Shown here piece by piece: positions 1 through 8,434 of a stretch of DNA of 64,000 nt (positions are counted from its first letter, which is position 1; every line of letters starts with the position of its first letter). The notes under the pieces were generated by a model. That model had not been told where the DNA came from. It worked only from the letters and a program-made list of their open reading frames with translations, and did no database searches. The DNA is taken from positions 62,001 through 126,000 of the forward strand of contig JAUIKF010000017.1 of NCBI GenBank assembly GCA_030430575.1, given 5' to 3'. Made by a program: the position numbers and the translations under genes. The stretch is from Bacteroidia bacterium (lineage in GTDB: Bacteria; Bacteroidota; Bacteroidia; J057).

Positions 1-3000
1 CTGATTTGACTTCAGTAATTCCTGGCGTAGGCGATTTTTATATTCTTCTGCGGACAATTCCTCAGGGCTTTTTCGTTCATCTATCTGTGCTGTCTTGGAC
101 TCCCGCTTGTCATCTAAGTCACGCTCGCGGACAGCTTTATCTGAATAAAGTAACCTTGTGAGAATCTTCTGCTGGCGTTCCAAAGTCTTTTTAGTCAATT
201 GCCTATTCATCAATTCAGCCTCGGTCTCCTTCATATCTTGCATAATTTTGCCCATATCCCCGAGAGACTTACCGCCATCTTGCTGAATTTTATCATGCGC
301 TTCCTTCAATGCTTTGCGAATAGCTTCTTGTTGAGCAGCCATCTGCGCTAGCTTTTGAGGGTCTGTTCCCCCTGATCCGCCCTTGCCCATCATCTGCTGC
401 ATCTGCTGCATCTGCTGATTTAGCTGCTGCTGCTGCTTGCCTATCTGCTGCATACCCATTCCTTGCTGGCCTGGCTTAGGGCAACTGCCTTGACCTGCCA
501 TAGCGTTTTTCATCTGCTGCTGCATCTGCTTCATCACATCAGAAAGCATATTTGCCAGGTTATTAATGCTGGTCATGGATGTTTGCTGATGATACGTGAT
601 CATTGGGATCTGCTTATTCCGGAAGAAAGTTTGCGATTTTTTCATATTCTCTGTGATGATTTTACTCTCATCCATGACAAACTTTTGTATTTGGAAGACC
701 TTCTTTGCGAGAGATTCAAGACTATCTCTGACCATTGACATATCGTCTTGGAGCTTCTTTTGATTCTGGCTTTTGTCTTTCAACGCTGGATCACCATACT
801 TCAACTCTTTAACTTCATCTCTTAAGTCTTCCTGATCGAATGATAAGGTCAATAGGTTTTCGAGGAGCTCTCTCAGGTTTTCTAAGTTCTGCTGGTCCTG
901 TTGCATTTGCATTTGCATCTGCATACCTCCCAATGCATCAGACATTTCCTGAAGCTTTTTCTTCGCATTCTTCTGTGATTTAGAAGCTCCTTGTTGAGAC
1001 TTTTTAGCATCTTTTTTCTTTCCTCCACCACTTTGTTCAGAAGATTGTTTCATCTGTTCGGCAGCATCATTCATTTCCTTCTCAGCCTCTTCTCCCTTTT
1101 TCTCAAGATCCTTCATGCCTTCTTCATCTGGCGTTGAGGTATCTTCCTTCATTTCGCTCAACTCCTTGAGGTCCTCTTTGATCCCATCCATTTGCTTCTC
1201 TAGCTCTTCCTGACGGTCTCCCAATTTGTCCATCGCTTCACTGTCCTTAGGATCAGTTTCATCCGTTTTTTGATTGAGCAATTCCTGTTTTGCTTCCAGG
1301 TTTTCCAGCTTATTTTTGATCTCATCGATTTTCTGCTGCACCTCTAATTGCTTCAAGAGTTCGAGTGTACGCTCCAGGCTTTTTTGAATTTCCTCATCAT
1401 TCAACTCCATCTTTTCCATCTCATCGCGGATGTCTTCAGGATTGAGTTCTTCCATTTTATCCTGAAGTTCTTTCAGCATCTTTTCTAACTCTGGATTTTC
1501 AAGATCTTCCAAAAATTCATTAAGCTGTTCATACTTTTCCAGCGTCTCAGGCGAGATCATATCATTCTTTTCTAGCTCATCTTTTGTCTCTTCAAACTTC
1601 TCTTGCGCCTTCTCGATGTCATTCATCATCTGATTGTGTTCTTCAATCATCCGAGAAATCTCCTTCTTATCATCAAATGAAAGCTGCTTTTTGTCCAGCA
1701 ATTTTTCCTGAATTTTGCGGTATTCATTTTTCAGGTTATCAGCCTTCTTCTTTAGATTTTCTAATTCCTCTTTTACTTCATCTTGCTGTTTGCTGGTCTC
1801 AGCATACTTAGCATCTAGGGTAGGATAGACCACTTTGAAGGTAGCACTCGTGCTTGCCTTAGCACCAGATACGCCATCGTTGTCCCATACTTTGATATAG
1901 TATTCGAGTTCATCACCTTCGCGAAGTCCTAGTTCAGTGAGGTCAATATCATAGTTCAGGGGCTGAAGGAGCGTCTTAGATGAAATATTGAGGGGGAATG
2001 TTCTATATGCCTGAGACACTTCACTGGTACCACCAGACTTGGTAAATCGGTAGAATAGCGTCATTTTGGTGAATCCAAAATCGTCCGCAATCTCCAACTC
2101 TAGCGGCATACGTGTATCAAGGTCTACAAGAAAGTCACTATTAGGAGAGAAGACATAAATAGAAGGGTAGCGATCTTGCAATACATCAGCACGATATTTC
2201 ACCGTGTCGATATTAGAAATGTTATCAATAGAATTAAGAGAAATAAAATAATCTAAATCAGACATCAGACGCTTGCTTACCTGGTAGGAAGTATTGCTCT
2301 CCTTCGCTTTAAATGCTTCTTTGGCATCTCCTACAAAGTAGGCATCTTTGATATCACCTTGCGGGTCTACAGTCCACGTGACTACACTTCCTTTAATGGC
2401 TTTAAAGTCGCCGACATTGTTTTCCAGCGACTCTGTCTTAAGGCCAGTGTAGTTCGGATAATCAATCGTGACTTTGAAGTTTTTGATAAATGGTCGCTTC
2501 AACACACGAATTCCATATTCCTCAGATTTGCGTTCAGGGTTCCCAATAAAGAAGCTAAAGTCTTCTTTGATGTCTGAAAGGACATAGGTGAATTTGGTAT
2601 TGTTTTCCTTCTCCAGGTTATAGTCGAGGAACTGACTTTCGGAGTTTTTCTTCATATAAATGAAGAGGTCATTAGGCAGGGTACGGCCTTCAACTTCTAC
2701 ATTGAGTCTATACTCTTGTCCAGCTACTATTTGACTAGGAACTTCACTGATGATAATATCAAATGGTGGGGGGGGGGTATAAGGCGTATTGTAATTCTTC
2801 AAGTGCAGCATACTCGTCTTGAGCATGTCTCCATTGATCAAATAAGTACCCAAAAAGAATATCGCTGGAATCAATAAGAGGTAAAGATATTTCCTGTTCA
2901 CTTTGAAATTCACAGCTTTGCTGATCGGGACAGGAGCTACCTCGGCAGTCTTCTGATCTATTGCGGCAATAGCTAAGCTATTGTCTGAGCCATAGGAATT

Positions 3001-3345
3001 CTTGAGTTGAAGTAGATTGGTAAGCTTGTCATTAATATTGGGAAAATGTTGTCTGACAATATCCGCGATCTGAAAATCAGATATGGTATTTGACAAACTA
3101 AAGAGTTGGGCAAGTGGCCATAGAATCATATAACCAAGCGTTCCCAAAAAGATTGCCCCCAGTCCAAATACTATTCCCGTTCTCACACCAGGCGAAAATC
3201 CAAAGAGGCCTTCTCCCAATAAAACCACAAATAGAATAGAACTAATAAGCAGTGCAAGAATGAGTGAGCCTCTGATGATTTTGTCCGTATAATACTTCTT
3301 CCGAAAATCCTTCAGTTGCTTGTCGAGTTTCGTTTGTTGATTCAT
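1..3345 (-). CDS. DUF4175-type giant membrane/coiled-coil protein, 3' end cut by window edge
   Basis: The frame is open from an ATG at 3345 to position 1, at least 1115 codons, with no stop, so the C-terminus lies outside the window. Three hydrophobic segments lie at about residues 23-45, 56-80 and 145-165. A beta-rich periplasmic-like part (about 170-500) follows, then a long highly charged coiled coil (about 510-800). The last part is Met/Gln-rich, with MQMQMQMQQDQQ near 810 and QQMQQMQQMM near 970. This order matches the Bacteroidota DUF4175 family, whose biochemical role is unknown; an envelope scaffold is only a guess. Codon 190 begins a run of ten C (coding strand) that encodes a Pro run (TPPPPF); the frame is correct on both sides of it. 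Same strand as xth upstream (179-bp gap). Confidence 0.8.
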   Translation of the reverse strand, partial: MNQQTKLDKQLKDFRKKYYTDKIIRGSLILALLISSILFVVLLGEGLFGFSPGVRTGIVFGLGAIFLGTLGYMILWPLAQLFSLSNTISDFQIADIVRQHFPNINDKLTNLLQLKNSYGSDNSLAIAAIDQKTAEVAPVPISKAVNFKVNRKYLYLLLIPAIFFLGTYLINGDMLKTSMLHLKNYNTPYTPPPPFDIIISEVPSQIVAGQEYRLNVEVEGRTLPNDLFIYMKKNSESQFLDYNLEKENNTKFTYVLSDIKEDFSFFIGNPERKSEEYGIRVLKRPFIKNFKVTIDYPNYTGLKTESLENNVGDFKAIKGSVVTWTVDPQGDIKDAYFVGDAKEAFKAKESNTSYQVSKRLMSDLDYFISLNSIDNISNIDTVKYRADVLQDRYPSIYVFSPNSDFLVDLDTRMPLELEIADDFGFTKMTLFYRFTKSGGTSEVSQAYRTFPLNISSKTLLQPLNYDIDLTELGLREGDELEYYIKVWDNDGVSGAKASTSATFKVVYPTLDAKYAETSKQQDEVKEELENLKKKADNLKNEYRKIQEKLLDKKQLSFDDKKEISRMIEEHNQMMNDIEKAQEKFEETKDELEKNDMISPETLEKYEQLNEFLEDLENPELEKMLKELQDKMEELNPEDIRDEMEKMELNDEEIQKSLERTLELLKQLEVQQKIDEIKNKLENLEAKQELLNQKTDETDPKDSEAMDKLGDRQEELEKQMDGIKEDLKELSEMKEDTSTPDEEGMKDLEKKGEEAEKEMNDAAEQMKQSSEQSGGGKKKDAKKSQQGASKSQKNAKKKLQEMSDALGGMQMQMQMQQDQQNLENLRELLENLLTLSFDQEDLRDEVKELKYGDPALKDKSQNQKKLQDDMSMVRDSLESLAKKVFQIQKFVMDESKIITENMKKSQTFFRNKQIPMITYHQQTSMTSINNLANMLSDVMKQMQQQMKNAMAGQGSCPKPGQQGMGMQQIGKQQQQLNQQMQQMQQMMGKGGSGGTDPQKLAQMAAQQEAIRKALKEAHDKIQQDGGKSLGDMGKIMQDMKETEAELMNRQLTKKTLERQQKILTRLLYSDKAVRERDLDDKRESKTAQIDERKSPEELSAEEYKNRLRQELLKSNQ
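2768..2777 (-). repeat. 10-bp homopolymer (C10 on the coding strand) inside the DUF4175 gene
   Basis: Ten consecutive G on the + strand read as ten C in the coding strand, at codons 190-193. The tract sits just after the third membrane segment. Gain or loss of one base would frameshift the protein after about 190 residues. As given, the reading frame is intact before and after. Confidence 0.9.
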
Positions 3346-3524
3346 ATCGCTAAAAATTTTGCCCGGCTACCATTAACATATACTTAAACCTCTATTCTAC
3401 GCATTAGTATCTCCAATGGATACTATATGATCATGTAGGGTCTTAGTAGGTCAATACAACCTCTTACCCTAAAATCTATTTGGCATAAATGTTCCTATTT
3501 ACCCGTGCTACTATTTTATAATTT

Positions 3525-4295
3525 CTATAGGTCTACTACGACCTTAATCGGACAATGGTCCGAATGTACTATTTGATCCAATATATCTGCATCTACACAT
3601 TTCCCCGCCAAGGGTGTTGTGAGCATGTGATAGTCAATACGCCAGCCCTTATTATTTCCTCTAGCCCCTGCACGATAGGTCCACCATGAATAACGGTCGG
3701 TCGCATCAGGATGTATCTTCCGGAAGGAATCAACAAATCCTGATTCAAGAAATTTTGTTACCCATTCACGTTCATGTGGCAAGAATCCTGAGTTGTTTTT
3801 ATTGCTCACAGGATTGTGAATATCAACAGGCTTGTGACAGATGTTATAATCCCCTGATATAATCAGATTCGGAATCGTTTTTCGTAGCTCTGCTATATAC
3901 ACAAAAAACTCATCCAAAAATTGCTCTTTTATCGCTTGTCGTTCATCTCCACTAGATCCTGATGGAAAATACGCGGAGATCACCGAGTATCCATCAAAGT
4001 CTGCACGAATCACACGCCCCTCATAATCATATAATTCCAAGCCACATCCATATTCCACATGCCTGGGTTTTTCTTTACTAAAAATGGCCACGCCACTATA
4101 TCCTTTTTTCTGAGCTGAAAACCAATAAGCATGATAGCCTTCAGGATTTCGCGATGCTTCATCCAACTGGTCAGGCTGAGCCTTTGTTTCTTGAAGACAA
4201 ATAATGTCTGGCGATTCATCTTGAAGCCAGTCGTAAAATCCTTTACGTCCAGCAGCGCGAATGCCGTTAATATTGTAAGAAATTATCGATTTCAT
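3525..4295 (-). CDS. xth: Exodeoxyribonuclease III (AP endonuclease, ExoA/Xth family)
   Basis: A 256-residue EEP-superfamily nuclease, full length for the family. It cleaves DNA at abasic sites in base-excision repair and degrades 3' ends. Visible motifs are SYNINGIRAA at the N-terminus, LQETKAQ with the metal-binding Glu (about residue 34), SGDYNICHKPVDIHNP with the catalytic Asp/Asn pair (about 150) and SDHCPI near the C-terminus with the catalytic Asp-His. An upstream in-frame ATG at 4313 would add MRQYIS; 4295 is preferred because family members start with M-K-I/L-x-S-(Y/W)-N. Divergent from the DUF2147 gene. Confidence 0.95.
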   Translation of the reverse strand: MKSIISYNINGIRAAGRKGFYDWLQDESPDIICLQETKAQPDQLDEASRNPEGYHAYWFSAQKKGYSGVAIFSKEKPRHVEYGCGLELYDYEGRVIRADFDGYSVISAYFPSGSSGDERQAIKEQFLDEFFVYIAELRKTIPNLIISGDYNICHKPVDIHNPVSNKNNSGFLPHEREWVTKFLESGFVDSFRKIHPDATDRYSWWTYRAGARGNNKGWRIDYHMLTTPLAGKCVDADILDQIVHSDHCPIKVVVDL

Positions 4296-4395
4296 TGAGA
4301 TATACTGTCGCAATCTTAAAAGTATAAAACTTCCCCGTTTTATAAGGGGTTATTTTGAAAAAATCTCGACTTATACTTTCGTTCTAAGAACGACG

Positions 4396-4427
4396 TTGAC
4401 TGAACGACTCAAAAGTTCCTACTTTTG
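4396..4427 (+). promoter_or_regulatory. Bacteroidota-type promoter for the DUF2147 gene
   Basis: TACTTTTG at 4420-4427 fits the TAnnTTTG -7 box of the Bacteroidota primary sigma factor. TTG at 4396-4398 lies 21 bp upstream as a -33 candidate. A start site about 5 nt downstream would give a leader of roughly 35 nt before the ATG at 4467. Confidence 0.55.
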
Positions 4428-4466
4428 TTTTCGAGAACATTTAACCATTTAACCAAAAAGTATCTT

Positions 4467-4892
4467 ATGAGAATACTCACGATTATTTCTATGTTTCTAC
4501 TTTTTACAAGTATTTCTTTTGCCCAATCTCCTATCGGAAAATGGAGAACCATCGATGATGAGACCAATGAAAAGAAATCTATTGTAGAAATCTATGAGGA
4601 AAATGGAAAGCTCTATGCAAAAGTCATCCAGCTTTTTCGGGAACCAGATGAAGAGCAAAATCCATTGTGTGAAGAATGTAAAGGCGATCGCAAGGATCAG
4701 CCCATTCTCGGCATGATCATCATGTGGGACATGGAACAAGACGATGATGAATGGGAAGGCGAAATTTTAGATCCCGAAAATGGGAAAACGTATAGCTGCT
4801 TCATTGAATTAGAAGAAGCTAATAAACTAAAAGTACGTGGATATATCGGATTTTCCTTTATCGGAAGAACTCAATATTGGTATCGCCAATAG
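4467..4892 (+). CDS. DUF2147 family exported protein
   Basis: 141 residues beginning with a clear signal peptide (MRILTIISMFLLFTSISFAQ). The mature part starts SPIGKWRTIDDETNEKKSIVEIYEENG and contains GEILDPENGKTYSC and KVRGYIGFSFIGRTQYW. This is the small beta-barrel-like fold of the DUF2147 family, found in the periplasm of many Proteobacteria and Bacteroidota; no reaction is known. The ATG at 4467 is chosen over the one at 4425 because it starts the signal peptide directly and lies downstream of the -7 box. The gene converges on thiL with only one base between the two stop codons. Confidence 0.85.
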   Translation: MRILTIISMFLLFTSISFAQSPIGKWRTIDDETNEKKSIVEIYEENGKLYAKVIQLFREPDEEQNPLCEECKGDRKDQPILGMIIMWDMEQDDDEWEGEILDPENGKTYSCFIELEEANKLKVRGYIGFSFIGRTQYWYRQ

Positions 4893-4893
4893 C

Positions 4894-5940
4894 TTATTCT
4901 TCTCCTTTCTCGAAGTGGTCCCATCCCTGGGCATTGATATCTGCCACTTCCCCACTATCCAATGTCAATTGAATTTGCTTCGCATCATCGGTCATCCGGC
5001 CGATGATGTGCAAGCCATTCTCAGATTTAATTTTGTCATAATCTGATAATGGTACAGTGAAAATCAATTCATAATCTTCTCCCCCGTTTAACGCAAAGGT
5101 CGTTGGCCCTAATTCAAATTCTTCTCCTACACTGACCGTCTGATGATCGATCGGAATTTTATTGGCGTAAATGATTGCGCCCGTTTTGCTTTGACGGCAC
5201 AGGTGATTCAGTTCGCTAGCTAGCCCATCACTGATGTCCATCATGGAAGTCGGCTGTACCCCCAACTCTCTTAAACGAAGGATGACATCACCACGCGCAT
5301 CGGGCTTCAACTGCCGGCCAATGACATAGTCATAGTCTGTGAGATCGGGCTGCTCGTCAGGACGATCTTTAAAGGTGACTTTCTCACGCTCCAGGACGAG
5401 CAGCCCAGCATAGGCAGCACCGAGGTCTCCTGTTACACAAATCAAATCATTGGCCTTAGCACCTTTCCTGTAAACAATCTCATCTTCAAGTGCCTGCCCA
5501 AAGGCTGTCACAGAGATCACCAGACCTTGCTGAGAGCTCGTTGTATCTCCTCCTAGCAAATCCACTTGGTATTTCTCACACGCCAAGGCGACGCCTGCAT
5601 AGAGCTCTTCCACGGCCTCTACGGGAAAGCGGTTGCTCAATCCAAGGGAAATAGTAACCCCATAAGGCAGTGCATTCATCGCATAGATATCGCTGAGGTT
5701 CACTGCGACTGCCTTGAACCCCAAATGCCGCAGCGGCGCATATCCCAAATCAAAGTGGACATTTTCCAAGAGCATATCTGAAGTGAAGACCTGGACCTTT
5801 CCCTCTCCGCTACGCACGACAGCTGCATCATCGCCAATTCCTTTGGCGACTTGCGCGTGACGCAAAGAAAATTTTGCGGTGATTCGATCTATCAGACCAA
5901 ATTCGCCCAACTGTGAAATAGGAGTTAAATCAGAAGCCAT
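4894..5940 (-). CDS. thiL: Thiamine-monophosphate kinase
   Basis: 348 residues; phosphorylates thiamine monophosphate to thiamine diphosphate with ATP, the last step of cofactor synthesis. N-terminal GEFGLIDRI, then GIGDDAAVV (Mg/ATP-binding Asp pair, about residue 36), VNLSDIYAMNA, LLGGDTTSS, ICVTGDLGAAYAGL, MMDISDGLASEL and NGGEDYELIFTV. All are hallmark blocks of ThiL in the PurM-like ATP-binding superfamily, in order and at normal length. No other thiamine gene is adjacent. Its promoter must lie in the gene-free stretch that begins at 5941, which is also the origin candidate. Confidence 0.95.
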   Translation of the reverse strand: MASDLTPISQLGEFGLIDRITAKFSLRHAQVAKGIGDDAAVVRSGEGKVQVFTSDMLLENVHFDLGYAPLRHLGFKAVAVNLSDIYAMNALPYGVTISLGLSNRFPVEAVEELYAGVALACEKYQVDLLGGDTTSSQQGLVISVTAFGQALEDEIVYRKGAKANDLICVTGDLGAAYAGLLVLEREKVTFKDRPDEQPDLTDYDYVIGRQLKPDARGDVILRLRELGVQPTSMMDISDGLASELNHLCRQSKTGAIIYANKIPIDHQTVSVGEEFELGPTTFALNGGEDYELIFTVPLSDYDKIKSENGLHIIGRMTDDAKQIQLTLDSGEVADINAQGWDHFEKGEE

Positions 5941-6460
5941 AGAATATTTTCATTATTTTTTTTTCGAATCCGCGTTTCGCATAAGAAACCACTTTATTGA
6001 ATGACAAATTTCTTCTTTTTTTAATTAATAAAGAATAATACTATTAATGGTGCTGTGGATAAGCGGGAAAACTTCTTTTTCTAGGCCTTGATTTTAAGCT
6101 TACACACATTATTTGAGAATTAATCAACGCTACTTGACAGATATAAGCGCTTGATATCCAAATAGCTTTAGTGCTTTATCCACATATTCACATAGGTGTG
6201 GAAATCCTTTCAACGGAACAAAATAAATCGTCAATAAGTGTAAAAAGGTGTGAACAAATGGCGGATTATCCCCGATGCTTTTCCACACCCCTCAGGTTCC
6301 CCACAGATTGTGTACAAATATGGGCCCTTGTGGATAAGCTAATTTTTATTCACAGACGAAATCCACATTCTGTGTGAAAAAGTGTGGAAAATAAATGACT
6401 GATAATCAGCTATTTAGGGAAGTTATAATAAAAGATGTGGAAAAGCCCATCGGGCCTTGA
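5941..6460. other. Candidate chromosomal replication origin (DnaA-box cluster plus AT-rich stretch)
   Basis: A 520-bp gap with no credible gene. Exact DnaA boxes (TTATCCACA, or TTATNCACA, on either strand) occur at 6054-6062 (-), 6176-6184 (+), 6329-6337 (-) and 6346-6354 (+). One-mismatch copies lie at 6184-6192, 6249-6257, 6279-6287, 6309-6317, 6383-6391 and 6436-6444. On the left, 5941-6050 is very AT-rich with T runs and AATTAATAAAGAATAATA, a plausible unwinding element. This architecture is typical of bacterial oriC. In Bacteroidota the origin need not be beside dnaA, and no dnaA is in the window. Against it, gene orientation does not switch here. The sequence pattern is direct; the function is inferred. 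Confidence 0.6.
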
Positions 6461-7174
6461 CTAAATCGGTGCCTTTCTTATGAGGTAATCACATCGATAG
6501 TCAGCATAAGGGAGGTGAGCAGGTTGCTCGATGCGTTCTATTTGTGCACCGAGGGAGTGAGCGATCTGCTTCAGCGTTTTTTCGTTCCAAAATTTCCCCA
6601 TATCATCCTGCTGGATCAATCGCTTGAGATGATACTTAATTTTGGATTTGAGGGTAGGGTAAAAGGTATTAAAATACTTCTGTTCTGGAACATCTCCCAA
6701 TAAAAGGATGCCATCTTCCTTCAAAAAGTGAAGCATTGCTTTTAAGGCAGCTTTCCCTTTTGTTTGGGTATCGAAATACTGAAAGGAAAAATAGAGATTA
6801 ATCTTATCGAAACCTCCTTGGGGAGCAATAGTAGGAAAAGCAGGATCCTGAAGAAGTTTCGTGACATCTGCTAAGTGATAGCGGATATTGTCTTTGGAGG
6901 CATGTGCTTCAGCAAGGGCTATTTGTTCTGAAGAAATATCTACCCCCACTACTTGCTGGCAGTTGTCTGCCAAAGGAAAAGTCAACATGCCATTTCCACA
7001 ACACAAATCCAATAAATGATCAGAAGGCTGTAAATCAAGTAAGGAAGAAATACGAGCTGTAATAGCTTCAACAATTGGTGCTTGCACAGTTAGTCCTTTC
7101 CTAATCCTTCCCACTTGTGCTTGCGGATGTGAATTGAGAGTGGCCTGCTGATCCCAAAATCTTTTCCAATTCAC
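6461..7174 (-). CDS. Class I SAM-dependent methyltransferase, substrate unknown
   Basis: 237 residues. The SAM-binding motif I LLDLCCGNGMLTFPLA is at about 54-69, followed by VVGVDISSEQIALAEAHA (acidic residue binding the ribose), YHLADVTKLL and FDKINLYFSFQYF (motifs II-III). The fold is the Methyltransf_25/UbiE-like Rossmann type. The start codon overlaps the stop of the upstream tatD-family gene by 4 bp (7171-7174, ATGA), so the two are translationally coupled. Nothing identifies the substrate. Confidence 0.75.
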   Translation of the reverse strand: MNWKRFWDQQATLNSHPQAQVGRIRKGLTVQAPIVEAITARISSLLDLQPSDHLLDLCCGNGMLTFPLADNCQQVVGVDISSEQIALAEAHASKDNIRYHLADVTKLLQDPAFPTIAPQGGFDKINLYFSFQYFDTQTKGKAALKAMLHFLKEDGILLLGDVPEQKYFNTFYPTLKSKIKYHLKRLIQQDDMGKFWNEKTLKQIAHSLGAQIERIEQPAHLPYADYRCDYLIRKAPI

Positions 7175-7974
7175 AACACCGGATTTATGCGTGCCAACGG
7201 AAAAACTTCCAATGCATTTTGATTGGTAACAGCTGCAACCTCATCATAGGTTATTCCTTGAAGTTCAGCAACTTTCTCCGCAACATATCGGGTATAGCTA
7301 CTTTCATTTCGACGGGGCTTGTCCTTGCGATGGGGTTCTGGCGGCAAATAGGGACTATCGGTTTCCAAAACGATGTAGTCGAGGTCTACTTCACTCACCA
7401 TTGCTTGTACATCTTTTCGATACGTGACGATTCCCCCAATCCCTACTTTAAAAGTGCCTAGCGCTTTTATTTTTTCGAATTGAGCGATGTCTCCATCAAA
7501 GCAGTGAAAAATGCCAGTCAATCGTTCATCGTGGCGCGCTGCAATCATTTCAAACGTCTCATCAATGGCATTCCGTGCATGTAGGATGATGGGAAGTTGG
7601 CGTTCTTTCGCCCATTCGATTTGAATGCGAAGGGCTTCTTGCTGGATAGCAAGGGTGCTTTTATCCCAGTATAGGTCGAGACCTGTTTCACCAATGCCAT
7701 AGTAAGTGTGACTTGGATCGTCCAGGTACGATTTTATTTCCTGAAGTGTGGCTTCGAAGTCTGGCTTGACACTGGTGGGGTGCAATCCCATCATGGGAAA
7801 GAAAAAGTCCGGCGCCTTTGCCGTGAGTTGATGCATCGGTTCGATAGAGTCTATATCAATGTTGGGTAAAAAAACGGCTGATAGGACGTTTTTTGCACGA
7901 TGGATCACTTCATCGAGGTCAGGAGAGAATTTGCTCGAATATAAATGGGAATGGGTATCAATAATTTTGTTCAT
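7171..7974 (-). CDS. TatD family metal-dependent hydrolase (DNase-like)
   Basis: 267 residues, normal for TatD. Metal ligands are visible: IIDTHSHLY (H-x-H) at the N-terminus, IGETGLDLYWD with the bridging Glu (about 93), ILHARNA, FHCFDGD and the C-terminal ETDSPYL Asp. TatD proteins are 3'-5' exonucleases/deoxyribonucleases of the amidohydrolase superfamily. A -7-like box (TAATTTTG on the minus strand, 7980-7987) lies only about five bases upstream of the ATG, so the mRNA may be leaderless. Heads a two-gene unit with the methyltransferase. Confidence 0.9.
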   Translation of the reverse strand: MNKIIDTHSHLYSSKFSPDLDEVIHRAKNVLSAVFLPNIDIDSIEPMHQLTAKAPDFFFPMMGLHPTSVKPDFEATLQEIKSYLDDPSHTYYGIGETGLDLYWDKSTLAIQQEALRIQIEWAKERQLPIILHARNAIDETFEMIAARHDERLTGIFHCFDGDIAQFEKIKALGTFKVGIGGIVTYRKDVQAMVSEVDLDYIVLETDSPYLPPEPHRKDKPRRNESSYTRYVAEKVAELQGITYDEVAAVTNQNALEVFPLARINPVL

Positions 7975-7979
7975 TCATT

Positions 7980-7987
7980 CAAAATTA
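7980..7987 (-). promoter_or_regulatory. -7 promoter box immediately upstream of the TatD-family gene
   Basis: The minus strand reads TAATTTTG, an exact TAnnTTTG match whose last base is 5 bases before the start codon (7974). No convincing -33 TTTG was found at the expected distance, which weakens the call. Confidence 0.35.
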
Positions 7988-7992
7988 GCTAT

Positions 7993-8346
7993 TTATTCTG
8001 CGCCTAATTGAGCAATCACACGACTAGGATGTATATAAATGAGGAAAAATGCCAGGATGGGGATAATGATTAATCCAGCTATCAGAAAGATTCGCAAAAA
8101 CTTTTTGTCATAATTCCATCCCTTATGAGGGAGAAGGGAAACGAATCCGGTAATCATCGTGCTGAGTGCAAATGTCGCTCCCATTAATACCAATAAGGAC
8201 AGCAGCCAAATCCAAACGGTTTCTTTGAAAAAATAATAAGTCTGGGTTTTGTCAAAAGGCATCCATGCCACACTTCCAAGCAAGAGCAGACCGATATTAT
8301 AACGGAGCAAGCTCATGTTTTTTTTGAAGTAGGGACTTTGGGGCAT
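7993..8346 (-). CDS. Small hypothetical membrane protein
   Basis: 117 residues, or 107 if the internal Met in MSLLRYN is the true start. Three hydrophobic segments: RYNIGLLLLGSVAW, WIWLLSLLVLMGATFALS continuing into MITGFVSLLP, and FLRIFLIAGLIIIPILAFFLI. No catalytic motif; family not recognised. It lies between the TatD-family gene (18-bp gap) and the bPH/SHOCT-like gene, all on the minus strand. The upstream spacer 8347-8434 is A-rich with repeated AAATGAAAAT words. Confidence 0.6.
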   Translation of the reverse strand: MPQSPYFKKNMSLLRYNIGLLLLGSVAWMPFDKTQTYYFFKETVWIWLLSLLVLMGATFALSTMITGFVSLLPHKGWNYDKKFLRIFLIAGLIIIPILAFFLIYIHPSRVIAQLGAE

Positions 8347-8434
8347 AAAGAAAAATGAAAATGAAAGTAAAAATGAAAATATAAACTGATTATCAGTACT
8401 TTATAAGGCTTTAGTGCCAATTTATTTCTCCAAC

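Noticed and set aside
360-480. CRISPR-like or satellite repeat (CTGCTGCAT units)
   Set aside because: It is the Gln/Met-rich coding repeat of the DUF4175 gene, in frame, without spacers.
6171-6377. 68-codon + strand frame in the origin candidate
   Set aside because: Its codons consist largely of the DnaA-box sequences; no start context and no protein features.
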